Below, in pieces: positions 1 to 7,919 of a stretch of 31,663 bases of DNA. A program made the position numbers and the translations under genes. The stretch covers positions 1-31,663 of the forward strand of contig CABUIY010000022.1 in the NCBI GenBank assembly GCA_902491765.1, in the 5' to 3' direction. Position 1 is the stretch's first letter. Every line of letters begins with the position of its first letter. Under the pieces are notes generated by a model. That model was given only the letters and a program-made list of their open reading frames with translations. It was not told where the DNA came from and did not search any database. Origin of the DNA: an uncultured Collinsella sp. (GTDB lineage: Bacteria; Actinomycetota; Coriobacteriia; Coriobacteriales; Coriobacteriaceae).

Positions 1-218
1 CCGTTGCCGCGCCCCGCAGTGCCCGCTTCCCCCGAGAACAATTATCAGTGCAGGTAGACGGCTTGCGTATTCTCGGAAAACCGGGGGATGGTCGACCCAT
101 ACGGTTCAAACGTAGTAGATAGGTCGTTTTCGTGGCGCGGCCCCAAAACAGCCTTTTGGGACGGGTGGTATCCTTGGTAGCCCTGTGCTGCAAACGCACC
201 TTAAACGCAAGGAGTCCC
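1..218. other. intergenic leader upstream of tex
   Basis: No convincing gene is seen here. The first 57 bases are open in one frame but could only be the tail of something outside the window, with no family resemblance. The stretch 32-83 contains the complementary words CCGAGAA and TTCTCGG, and 143-158 has a small CCCAAAA/TTTTGGG hairpin, so the tex transcript may have a structured leader. The only strong signal is AAGGAG at 209-214, the ribosome site for tex. Confidence 0.4.
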
Positions 219-2366
219 ATGGATCTTATCGCCCAGCTCGCCCGCGAGCTCAACCTTAAGGCCGCCAACATCGAGGCGGCCGTCAAGCTCATCGACGAGG
301 GCAACACCATCCCCTTTATTTCGCGCTACCGCAAGAAAGCAACGGGCGGTATGGACGACGTCGCCCTGCGCGCGCTCGACGAGCGCCTGTCCTACCTGCG
401 CAATCTTGAGCAGCGTAAAGAGGACGTCATCCTGCTCATCGACGCCCAGGGCAAACTCACGCCCGAACTCGAGCAGCAGATTCGCGAGGCCACGCAGCTC
501 CAGCGTGTCGAGGACCTCTACAAGCCCTACCGCAAAAAGCGCATGACCCGCGCGCAGAAGGCCCGCGAGGCAGGCCTGGAGCCGCTTGCCAACATGATCA
601 TCATGCAGGCCTCGGCCAAGGGCAGCGCACTCGATGCCGCCGCGGCCTACGTCAACGAGGAAGCCGGCTTCGACACGCCCGAGAAGGCGCTCGCCGGCGC
701 GGCGGACATCGTGGCCGAGACGGTGGCCGAGGACCCCGAGAACGTCGCCGACCTGCGCGCTTTTACGCAAAACACCGCCGATATCGTCGTCGAGGCCACC
801 GACCCCACCGAGAAGACCCCCTACGAGCCGTACTACAGCTATGATGAGCCGCTGCGCCGTATACCCAACCACCGCGTGCTGGCTATCGACCGCGGTGAGC
901 GCGAGGGCAAGCTCCGCGTGCGCGTGAACGTCGACGGTGCTGCCGCCACGGCACGCCTCGGCAGCCGTTGGCCCCGCCGTCAGGGCGTGTTTGCTCCCGT
1001 CTTTGACGCCGCCATCGCTGACGGTTACAAGCGCCTCATGGCCCCCTCGCTGGAGCGCGAAGCCCGCGCCAAGCTCACCGTTCGCGCGCAGACCGAGGCC
1101 ATCAACGTCTTTGCCAAGAATCTCGAGGGCCTGCTCTCGGCACGTCCCGTGCGCGGCGCACGCGTGCTCGCGCTCGACCCGGGCTACCGCACCGGCTGCA
1201 AGGTCGCCGTCATGGACGAGACCGGCAAGCTACTCGACCACGGCGTGGTCTACCCCACCAAGCCGCGCCACGACGTCGCCGGCACCAAGCGCGAGCTCGC
1301 CCGCCTCGTCAAGAAGGACAGCGTCAACACCATCGTCATCGGCAACGGCACCGCCAGCCGCGAGACCGAGGAAGTCGTCTCGGAGTTCATTGCCGAGCAG
1401 GCGCCCAACTTGCGATACACCATCGTCAACGAGGCCGGCGCATCGGTGTACTCGGCTTCCGAGCTCGCCAGCCAGGAATACCCCGACCTGGACGTCACCG
1501 TGCGTGGCGCCATGAGCCTGGGCCGCCGCCTGCAGGACCCGCTGGCAGAGCTCGTCAAGATTCCGCCCCAGTCCATCGGCGTGGGCCAATACCAGCACGA
1601 CCTTGACCAGGCCGAGCTTTCGCGCACCCTGGGCCACGTGGTGGAAGACGTCGTTAACCGCGTGGGCGTCGACGTCAACACCGCGAGCGCAAGCCTGCTG
1701 GGATACGTATCGGGCATTACGCCGAGCGTGGCCAAGAACATCGTGGCCTACCGCGAGGAAAACGGCGCCTTTACCGATCGCCGCCAGCTTAAGAAGGTCC
1801 CCAAGCTGGGGCCCAAGGCATATCTCAACGCCGCGGGCTTCCTGCGCATCAGCGGCGGTAAGAACCCGCTCGACGCGACGAGCGTCCACCCCGAGAGCTA
1901 CGAGGTAGCCACGGCCGTCCTTGAACGCGCCGGCGTTAAAGCCAGCGAGCTCAGCCGTGGCGGCGTGCCCGACATTGAACGCCGTCTGGGCAGCATCTCG
2001 GCGCTGGCAAGCGACCTGGACTGCGGCACCCTCACGCTCATCGACATCGTCAACGAGCTCAAGAAGCCCGGCCGCGACCCGCGTGACGACGCGCCCGAGG
2101 TGGTCTTTAGCCGCTCGGCGCTTTCCATCGACGACCTGGAGCCCGGTATGGAACTCAAGGGCACGGTGCGCAACGTTGTGGACTTTGGCGCCTTCGTCGA
2201 CGTGGGCGTGCACCAGGACGGCCTCGCACACATCTCCAAGCTGGCCAACCGCTTTGTCAAGCACCCGAGCGACGTGGTGCGCGTCGGTGACACGGTCAAG
2301 GTGTGGGTCGAAAAGGTCGATCGCGACCGCAAGAAGATCTCGCTCACCATGGTACAGGGGAAGTAA
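219..2366 (+). CDS. tex: Tex-family S1 RNA-binding protein
   Basis: This 715-residue protein matches Tex, a conserved cytoplasmic nucleic-acid-binding protein linked to transcription and RNA metabolism. Visible parts in order: the helical N-terminal Tex region (opening MDLIAQLARELNLK); a YqgF/RNase H-like domain beginning near residue 315 with LALDPGYRTG; helix-hairpin-helix segments (SLLGYVSGITPSVAKNIVAYRE and the following KVPKLGPKAY); and a C-terminal S1 domain from about residue 644 (GTVRNVVDFGAFVDVG ending KISLTM). Length is normal for the family. The reading frame stays open to 132, but I place the start at ATG 219 because AAGGAG lies four bases before it and the upstream extension is not Tex-like. 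It is monocistronic on the plus strand, with no clear plus-strand terminator directly after it. Confidence 0.95.
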   Translation: MDLIAQLARELNLKAANIEAAVKLIDEGNTIPFISRYRKKATGGMDDVALRALDERLSYLRNLEQRKEDVILLIDAQGKLTPELEQQIREATQLQRVEDLYKPYRKKRMTRAQKAREAGLEPLANMIIMQASAKGSALDAAAAYVNEEAGFDTPEKALAGAADIVAETVAEDPENVADLRAFTQNTADIVVEATDPTEKTPYEPYYSYDEPLRRIPNHRVLAIDRGEREGKLRVRVNVDGAAATARLGSRWPRRQGVFAPVFDAAIADGYKRLMAPSLEREARAKLTVRAQTEAINVFAKNLEGLLSARPVRGARVLALDPGYRTGCKVAVMDETGKLLDHGVVYPTKPRHDVAGTKRELARLVKKDSVNTIVIGNGTASRETEEVVSEFIAEQAPNLRYTIVNEAGASVYSASELASQEYPDLDVTVRGAMSLGRRLQDPLAELVKIPPQSIGVGQYQHDLDQAELSRTLGHVVEDVVNRVGVDVNTASASLLGYVSGITPSVAKNIVAYREENGAFTDRRQLKKVPKLGPKAYLNAAGFLRISGGKNPLDATSVHPESYEVATAVLERAGVKASELSRGGVPDIERRLGSISALASDLDCGTLTLIDIVNELKKPGRDPRDDAPEVVFSRSALSIDDLEPGMELKGTVRNVVDFGAFVDVGVHQDGLAHISKLANRFVKHPSDVVRVGDTVKVWVEKVDRDRKKISLTMVQGK

Positions 2367-2380
2367 ACCGCCAAAGCAGG

Positions 2381-2586
2381 GGTACCCCCTGTAGTGACGT
2401 GCAAAATCGCGAGTATTCTGCAAATTCCACCGTTCCGGATGCCCCTCAGAGGCGAAAAAGCAAAAAACAGCCCCCGTTTTAGCGTCGTCAGAGCCAAAAC
2501 GGGGGCCGTTCCATGCTTCGGTTAACTGATAAAGACCTTTACCTTGCTGAATACTCTCAATTTTGCACGGCGCAGGCGGGGGTACC
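2381..2586. repeat. MITE-like element with 43-bp inverted ends
   Basis: Positions 2381-2423 and the reverse complement of 2544-2586 share GGTACCCCC, then eight variable bases, then CGTGCAAAAT and a GAGTATTC-type core ending in GCAA. In the 25-bp inner part 22 positions match. The ends enclose about 120 bases with no reading frame, including a terminator-like hairpin. This is the architecture of a small non-autonomous mobile element or a compound terminator. No target-site duplication is obvious. It lies directly behind tex. Confidence 0.6.
2461..2506 (-). terminator. intrinsic terminator, minus strand
   Basis: The arms GCCCCCGTTTT (2470-2480) and AAAACGGGGGC (2496-2506) pair perfectly over 11 bp. 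On the minus strand the stem is followed by a T run (the A run at 2462-2467). It is placed to end transcription of the transaldolase gene, though 240 bases beyond its stop. It sits inside the inverted-end element. Confidence 0.75.
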
Positions 2587-2593
2587 TTTGCCC

Positions 2594-2768
2594 ACGGCAG
2601 GATATGGAAGCCAATCGCCAACTTGCTGGCAAGCTCGTGCCGGCAGCCCCGGCCTTTCCTTTGCCTAGCGCGACCCTCGCGGAGCGCGTGAGCGATAGGG
2701 AAAGGAAAGGCCGGGGCGAACAGCCCACGGTACAGTCGGTGTTCGCGCTACGGCAGGATATGGAAACC
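2594..2768. repeat. long palindrome flanked by a 19-bp direct repeat
   Basis: ACGGCAGGATATGGAA and the following bases occur at 2594-2612 and again at 2750-2768, with 18 of 19 identical. The second copy is the 3' end of the transaldolase gene, encoding GFHILP. The first copy read on the minus strand also encodes GFHILP after ELASKLAI, like a duplicated gene end. Between them, 2646-2671 and 2692-2717 form an inverted repeat of about 26 bp with two mismatches, including a perfect 17-bp core. It looks like a scar or insertion at the gene's 3' end. Confidence 0.6.
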
Positions 2769-3452
2769 GAGCGCCGCGATATCCTTGGCAAAACCGCGCA
2801 CGGTATCGAGCGAGACCTCGTACGGGTCGCGACCAATGTTCTTGCGCTTGGCCAGGATGCTGTTGGGCACCGTAATGATCTGGCAACCGCAGGCCTCGGC
2901 CTGGTAAATGTTGATGAGCTCGCGCGTGGACGCCCACAGGACCTCGCAGTTGGGCTTTGCGGCGGCCTTCTTGACCGACTCCGTCATAAACGGAATGGGG
3001 TCGACGCCGGTATCGGCGATGCGGCCGGCAAAGAGCGAGATGATGGACGGCGTCTCGGCGTCGACGGCCTCGACCATCTCATCAACCTGCGTAGGCGTAA
3101 AGATGGTGGTGACGTTGACCTTGATGCCGTCGGCCGAAAGCTTGCGCACCAGCTCGGCGGTGGACTCGCCCTTGGTGGTCACGCACGGAATCTTGACGTA
3201 GACGTTCTCGGCCCAGGTAGCGATCTCGCGCGCCTCGACCTCCATGGTCTCGACGTCGTCGGCAAAGACCTCAAACGAGACGGACACATCGGTGATGTGG
3301 GCCAGGACCTCCTTGGCAAACGCGCGGTAATCCGTCACGCCGCCCTTCTTCATAAGGGACGGGTTGGTCGTGAAACCCTGAACGTTGCCGTTCTCGTACA
3401 TGTCGAGCATGCCCTCGAGGTTTGCACCGTCAGCGAACACCTTGATTGCCAT
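2748..3452 (-). CDS. transaldolase / fructose-6-phosphate aldolase family
   Basis: This 234-residue cytoplasmic enzyme belongs to the small transaldolase (TAL/FSA) group of class I aldolases, which transfer or cleave three-carbon units of sugar phosphates through a lysine Schiff base. The family motif FTTNPSL is at residues 27-33 and the catalytic lysine is in VKIP at residue 87. Later family segments include ISLFAGRIADTGVDP and VLWASTREL. Length fits the short FSA-like group, but true fructose-6-phosphate aldolase and transaldolase activity cannot be separated by eye. I start at ATG 3452, with AAAGGAA about eight bases before it. The extra eight residues back to 3476 have no such site. The gene stands alone, and its stop lies in a 19-bp sequence that is repeated downstream. 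Confidence 0.88.
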   Translation of the reverse strand: MAIKVFADGANLEGMLDMYENGNVQGFTTNPSLMKKGGVTDYRAFAKEVLAHITDVSVSFEVFADDVETMEVEAREIATWAENVYVKIPCVTTKGESTAELVRKLSADGIKVNVTTIFTPTQVDEMVEAVDAETPSIISLFAGRIADTGVDPIPFMTESVKKAAAKPNCEVLWASTRELINIYQAEACGCQIITVPNSILAKRKNIGRDPYEVSLDTVRGFAKDIAALGFHILP

Positions 3453-3557
3453 CTGCCTGATTCCTTTCGCTTGCACATGGGCGTTAAACTGCTAAACACT
3501 TTACCTACGTTTATCAAGGCGTAAGCTGCGGTTTTTTATCTTCTCGGCGAACGGTAT

Positions 3558-3573
3558 AAACACCTCAGTGTTT
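3558..3573. promoter_or_regulatory. palindrome in the transaldolase upstream region
   Basis: AAACAC-CTCA-GTGTTT is a perfect 6+4+6 palindrome about 105 bases upstream of the transaldolase start. It could be an operator. The regulator is unknown and I cannot place -10 and -35 boxes securely in this AT-richer gap. Confidence 0.3.
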
Positions 3574-3645
3574 GGATTGATAAATCGATTGAGCATGCAA
3601 AAGCAAAGAGTCGCAGTTTGAGCAAACGTCAGAACGTGGGATTCA

Positions 3646-4473
3646 TTAGATGAGGCCGAAATGCTGCATCGCTGTGACGGTGCCGTCGTGTGCGACATCA
3701 TCAGTCACGTAGTCGGCGAGCGCCTTGACCTCGGGCATAGCGTTGCCCATGGCCACGGCCGTCTCGACAGCGGCGAGCATACCCAGATCGTTGCCGGAAT
3801 CGCCAAAGCCAAAGGTGCGCGCGTTGCCGGTGCGACCCAGGTATTCCAGCGCTCGCGCCACGCCCACGCCCTTGTCAATGCCCTTGGGGCTCAGCTCGCG
3901 ATTCTGGCCACCGGTGTTGCACAGCTCAAACTCGCGATCGATAAAGCCGTCATCGTTGGCCACGCGAGCCAAACTGGGCACACTGAGGCATACCTTGCCC
4001 ACGCGCAGACTGCCGTCGACGCGCATTTCCTCGGTGCTGTGCACCACAGAAGTGCCGATCAGAGACGACTGCTCAACACCCGCGGGTTCCAGGGCAAAAG
4101 TAGCCACGTTGGTCTCGAAAAAGGCCTCAATCCCTGCCGCGGCCATACGGCGCGCAAGCTCCTCAATAACGTCCTCGTCAAAGCAGTCCTCATGCACCAC
4201 GCGGCCCTCGACCTCGAGCGTCGCTCCCGCCATGGCAACGACACCCGCCGGGTTCAGCGCGCGCAGGCCATCGGCAATCAGCCACAAGGGACGACCCGTG
4301 CAGATAAATGCATGGTGTCCCGCGTCGCGCAGACGATGAAACGCCTCGACGACCGCCTGCGAGGGGTGAACCGCCGAAAAGTCCTTGTCGGTCATGTTGT
4401 CGGGATCGAACGACGTCAGCGTGCCGTCCACGTCAAAAAAGAGCACGGCGGAATCGGGGCACGCATCAATCAT
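3646..4473 (-). CDS. Cof-type HAD-superfamily phosphatase
   Basis: A 275-residue soluble hydrolase of the haloacid dehalogenase superfamily, Cof/IIB type, which removes phosphate from small metabolites such as sugar phosphates. Motif I is FFDVDGTL with the nucleophile Asp14 and acid/base Asp16. Motif II is in FICTGRP. Motif III lysine is in SPKGIDKG, and motif IV is GFGDSGNDLGML, binding Mg2+. The large cap domain between motifs II and III fits the C2 cap. The start at 4473 is supported by AAAGGA a few bases upstream. It is divergent from the rRNA methyltransferase gene with only 75 bases between, so the two promoters must be compact. The substrate is not predictable from sequence. Confidence 0.88.
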   Translation of the reverse strand: MIDACPDSAVLFFDVDGTLTSFDPDNMTDKDFSAVHPSQAVVEAFHRLRDAGHHAFICTGRPLWLIADGLRALNPAGVVAMAGATLEVEGRVVHEDCFDEDVIEELARRMAAAGIEAFFETNVATFALEPAGVEQSSLIGTSVVHSTEEMRVDGSLRVGKVCLSVPSLARVANDDGFIDREFELCNTGGQNRELSPKGIDKGVGVARALEYLGRTGNARTFGFGDSGNDLGMLAAVETAVAMGNAMPEVKALADYVTDDVAHDGTVTAMQHFGLI

Positions 4474-4548
4474 ATGGGTTCCTTTCGGGGGCGAGAGTAA
4501 ACGAAGTATCCATCATATAATGGAGCGACGCAACCAGAGAGGTCACCC

Positions 4549-7107
4549 ATGGATTTTTACGCAAGCTGCCCCGAGGGCTTTGAGTCCGCACTCGCCGATG
4601 AGCTTAAACGCCTCGGGCTTTCGCATGTTCGCCGGCTGAAGGGCCGCGCTACATTTGAGGGCGAGCTCGAAGAAGGCTACCGCGCCTGTCTGTGGTCGCG
4701 CCTGGCGAGCCGTGTGTTCGTGGTACTCGGGCGCTTTGAGGCGCAGGATGCCGATGAACTGTACGATAGCGTTTACGACATCGCCTGGGAGGGCATTGTT
4801 CGCCCCGGCGCCACCATCGCCATCACCGCCCGCGGCGTGACCGAGCAGCTGCGCAACACGCGCTTCTCGGCCCTGCGCGCCAAGGACGCATTGTGCGACC
4901 GCCTGGCCGAGACCACGGGCCGTCGCGCCGATGTCGATGCCGCCGACCCCGATGTTCACCTACTGCTTTCGCTGCGTCAGCGTCGCGCGAGCATTAGCCT
5001 GGACCTTTCGGGCGACCCGCTGTTCAAACGCCTGCCGCCCGCAGCGACCCGCGCCGGCGAGGGCACGCACGTGCTGCGCCCCGACTACGCCGCCCTGGTG
5101 CTGGCGCAGGTCGGCTGGACCGCACTATGCGAGCGTGAGCTGACGGCCGACGATTACGAGAATGAAGCCCTACCCACGCTGGTCGACGCCTCGTGCGCCG
5201 GCGGCGGTCTGCTGCTGGAGGCCGTGAACATCCTAACCGACCGCGCTCCGGGCGCCGCACGCGAGCGCTGGGGCTTTGAGGGCTGGCAGCTGCACGACGC
5301 CGCTCTGTGGGAGCAGCTGCTTGCCGAGGCGCGCGAGCGCGAGGCGGCAGCGCGCGAGCGGCAGGCGCGCATCGTGGCCGCAGACATCGACCCCGCCGCT
5401 CGCAAGACCGCCGAGCGCATGGTCAAGAGCGCTGGTTACAAGCGTTTTGTCGACTTTTGCGCCGCCAAGTCCGCCACCGTGCTGGACCATGCTGGCGCCG
5501 TCGCCGGAGCCGCCGTAGTCGCAGACACCACCGAGACACCGCTTTCACTCATGCACGACGCCATGACGCTGGTCGGCGAGCTGCGTCGCGCGCCCGAGCT
5601 TTCCGCGGCGCCGGTCGCCGCACTCACCCGCGATGGCCTTATGGCCCGCGCGCTCCATGCCGAGCCCGCGCGCTCCATCGCCGTTATGCCCAATAACGAG
5701 GAGGCGGCTATTGAGGTTTGGCCCTCGCTCGACCACGCCGCCGCGGCATTCGAGGCCGCGACCAGCGCAAACGCCGAGGAACAGTCCACGGACGCCGAAG
5801 ACGAAGCCGCCAACACCCCCATGCCCGAACCTGCCGCCACGCTCGACCTGGGCGACGGCAAGCCGCTGCCCGTGCTCATCCCCGAGTCCGAGCAGTTCGC
5901 CAACCGCCTGCGCAAGAACGCACGCCTGCGTCGCAAGTGGGCAAAGCGCGAGGGCGTGAGCTGCTACCGCGTCTACGATGCCGACCTGCCCGACTACTCC
6001 GCCGCCATTGACCTGTACGAGGGCTGCCCGCAGACGCCGGGCCGCTGGCTCGTCATCGCCGAGTACGCCGCGCCTAAGACCATCAATCCCGCGCTAGCCC
6101 AGGCCCGCATGCTCGACATCTTGGCCATCGCGCCGCGTATCCTGGATGTTCCGGCCGAGCACGTGCACGCCAAGGCCCGCATGCGTTCGCGCGGCGGCTC
6201 GCAGTACGGCAAGCAGGGCGCCGGCAAGGGCGCATCGGGCGAGCGCGCCAACATCGCGCGCCGTCGCCTGCCGCTCATCGAAGAGGGCGGACTCACCTTT
6301 GCCGTCAACTTTGACGACTACCTGGATGTGGGCATCTTCCTGGACCACCGCGTCACCCGCAACCTGGTGCGCGAGCACGCTAAACAGGCGCGCCGCTTCC
6401 TCAATCTGTTCGCCTACACCGGCACCGCCACCTGCTATGCGGCAGACGGCGGTGTCGAGGAAACTGTGACGGTCGACCTTTCCAACACCTACCTGGACTG
6501 GGCCGAGCGCAATATGCGCCAGAACGGCTTTGTTGGTCCGCAGCATCATTTTGTGCGCGACGACGTGCTTGCCTGGATTCGCGACCAGCGCCAGACGCGC
6601 AACCGCTGGGACCTGATCTTTGTCGACCCGCCCACGTTTTCGAACTCGTCCAAGATGGGCCGCCGCACCTGGGATGTCCAGCGCGACCATGTTGAGCTTT
6701 TGGCCGGCGTATCTCGCCTGCTCGCGCAGGGCGGCCATGCCATCTTTAGCTGCAACCTGCGCGGCTTCCGCCCCGAGACGCGCAAGCTCGCGCGCGCGGG
6801 CGTCGTACTGGAGGACATTACGGCACAGACCATCCCCGAGGACTTCGCACGCAACCAGAAGGTGCACCATTGCTATATCGTGCGCCGCCTGCCCATCGAG
6901 GACGCCATGGCCGAAGTCGGCTTTAGCGCCGAGGAAATTGCCGAGCGAACCGAGGAGCTGCGTAACCCCGAGGCCCGCAAGCCTCGCGCGGCAGCACCCG
7001 CGCACGCGCAGGCCGGCGACCGAGGGCTTGCCGGCAACGGCAAACCCTCCCCTGCCGGCAAGCCCAAAAAGAAGAAGTTCTACGCCAGCAAGCCCAAGGG
7101 CAAATAA
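4549..7107 (+). CDS. RlmKL-like 23S rRNA guanine methyltransferase, degenerate RlmL half
   Basis: An 852-residue protein with the layout of bifunctional RlmKL, which modifies G2445 (N2) and G2069 (N7) of 23S rRNA. An N-terminal THUMP region (about 40-155) precedes an RlmL-like methyltransferase region (about 165-300, with RWGFEGW and ADIDP). An insert rich in Ala, Glu and Thr follows, then an RlmK/RlmI-like half with the SAM-binding FLNLFAYTGTAT near 618-629 and catalytic-region DPPTFSNS near 693. The tail is lysine-rich. Oddly, the RlmL half has DASCAGGG (from residue 213) where the family has DPMCGSGT, and no NPPY motif after it. I infer that only the RlmK reaction is likely intact. AGAGAGG before ATG 4549 supports the start. 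Confidence 0.85.
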   Translation: MDFYASCPEGFESALADELKRLGLSHVRRLKGRATFEGELEEGYRACLWSRLASRVFVVLGRFEAQDADELYDSVYDIAWEGIVRPGATIAITARGVTEQLRNTRFSALRAKDALCDRLAETTGRRADVDAADPDVHLLLSLRQRRASISLDLSGDPLFKRLPPAATRAGEGTHVLRPDYAALVLAQVGWTALCERELTADDYENEALPTLVDASCAGGGLLLEAVNILTDRAPGAARERWGFEGWQLHDAALWEQLLAEAREREAAARERQARIVAADIDPAARKTAERMVKSAGYKRFVDFCAAKSATVLDHAGAVAGAAVVADTTETPLSLMHDAMTLVGELRRAPELSAAPVAALTRDGLMARALHAEPARSIAVMPNNEEAAIEVWPSLDHAAAAFEAATSANAEEQSTDAEDEAANTPMPEPAATLDLGDGKPLPVLIPESEQFANRLRKNARLRRKWAKREGVSCYRVYDADLPDYSAAIDLYEGCPQTPGRWLVIAEYAAPKTINPALAQARMLDILAIAPRILDVPAEHVHAKARMRSRGGSQYGKQGAGKGASGERANIARRRLPLIEEGGLTFAVNFDDYLDVGIFLDHRVTRNLVREHAKQARRFLNLFAYTGTATCYAADGGVEETVTVDLSNTYLDWAERNMRQNGFVGPQHHFVRDDVLAWIRDQRQTRNRWDLIFVDPPTFSNSSKMGRRTWDVQRDHVELLAGVSRLLAQGGHAIFSCNLRGFRPETRKLARAGVVLEDITAQTIPEDFARNQKVHHCYIVRRLPIEDAMAEVGFSAEEIAERTEELRNPEARKPRAAAPAHAQAGDRGLAGNGKPSPAGKPKKKKFYASKPKGK

Positions 7108-7110
7108 CAA

Positions 7111-7177
7111 AGTTGCGGTGGAATACGGACTGTTTTGCCTGGAATTAGGCAAATTTAGACCGTATTTCACCGCAACT
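7111..7177. repeat. two-level palindrome between convergent genes
   Basis: The arms 7111-7128 and 7160-7177 pair over 18 bp with one mismatch, and an inner TTTGCCT/AGGCAAA pair (7134-7140, 7147-7153) gives a second stem. It sits between the rlmKL-like gene and kdpE, which converge, so it may serve as a terminator for both. There is no long T run. The size and regularity suggest a dispersed palindromic repeat. Confidence 0.55.
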
Positions 7178-7201
7178 CATATTGGGATGGTGGTTGGCGA
7201 T

Positions 7202-7915
7202 CTAGCCTTGGGTGACCAGTCGGTAACCGATGCCCACGTGCGTTTGGATATAGCGCGGGTGCGCGGGGTCGGACTCGATCTTTTTGCGCAGCGTGCCCAT
7301 AAAGACACGCAGGCTCGCCAGGTCGCTCTTAGTCGCCGTACCCCAAATCTCGTGCAGAATAAACTGATGCGTCAGCACCTTGTCGGCGTTATGCGCCAGC
7401 AGGCACAGGAGCTTGTACTCGATCGGCGTCAGATGCAGTTCCTCGCCATCCATCGTGGCGATGCCGGCATCAAAATCGATATGCAGCTCACCGGTATCGA
7501 ACGAGCCCTCGGAGGCAACACCGCCCGTTTGCGCATACGAAAGGCGCCTGAGCGTCGTGCGAATACGCGCGAGCAGCTCCTCGACCGAAAACGGCTTGGT
7601 CAGATAGTCGTCGGCACCGGCATCGAGCGCGCGGATTTTGTCCGCATCCTCGCTGCGCGCCGAGACCACGATAATCGGCATGCCCGACCATGCGCGCACC
7701 GACTCCACCACCTTGACGCCGTCCATATCGGGCAGGCCCAGATCGAGCAGCACAATGCTCGGCGTCTGCGACGAAGCGGCGGCGATGGCGGCATGGGCGG
7801 TCTCCACGGCCATATGGCGCAAGCCGTGCGCCTCGAGCGCGGCAACAATAAGATTGCGAACGGCAGGGTCGTCCTCAACGACCAAGATGAGCGGTTTTAC
7901 GGCAGAGTTCGGCAC
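7202..7915 (-). CDS. kdpE: KdpE-like OmpR-family response regulator
   Basis: A 237-residue cytoplasmic response regulator. The receiver domain (about 8-122) has the acidic pair Asp15/Asp16, the phospho-acceptor Asp58 in LLDLGLP, Ser85 and Lys107 in LTKPF. The C-terminal OmpR/PhoB winged helix (about 140-235) ends in RYIQTHVGIGYRLV, close to KdpE. I choose GTG 7915: AAGGAG, formed by the last codons of the kinase gene, lies seven bases upstream, whereas the longer frame would run back into the kinase gene. The start is four bases after the kinase stop, so the pair is translationally coupled. No kdpFABC genes are in the window. The nearest likely target by position is the Kup transporter upstream. 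Confidence 0.9.
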   Translation of the reverse strand: MPNSAVKPLILVVEDDPAVRNLIVAALEAHGLRHMAVETAHAAIAAASSQTPSIVLLDLGLPDMDGVKVVESVRAWSGMPIIVVSARSEDADKIRALDAGADDYLTKPFSVEELLARIRTTLRRLSYAQTGGVASEGSFDTGELHIDFDAGIATMDGEELHLTPIEYKLLCLLAHNADKVLTHQFILHEIWGTATKSDLASLRVFMGTLRKKIESDPAHPRYIQTHVGIGYRLVTQG

Positions 7916-7919
7916 GGCG

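Noticed and set aside
85..115. tRNA-like T arm (GGTTCAAAC)
   Set aside because: No acceptor stem, anticodon arm or 3' end can be fitted around it.
1230..2621. Long minus-strand open frame opposite tex
   Set aside because: It is a composition shadow of the GC-rich tex gene, with no ribosome site and no protein-like features. Similar long antisense frames opposite kup, rlmKL and the LtaS-type gene were rejected for the same reason.
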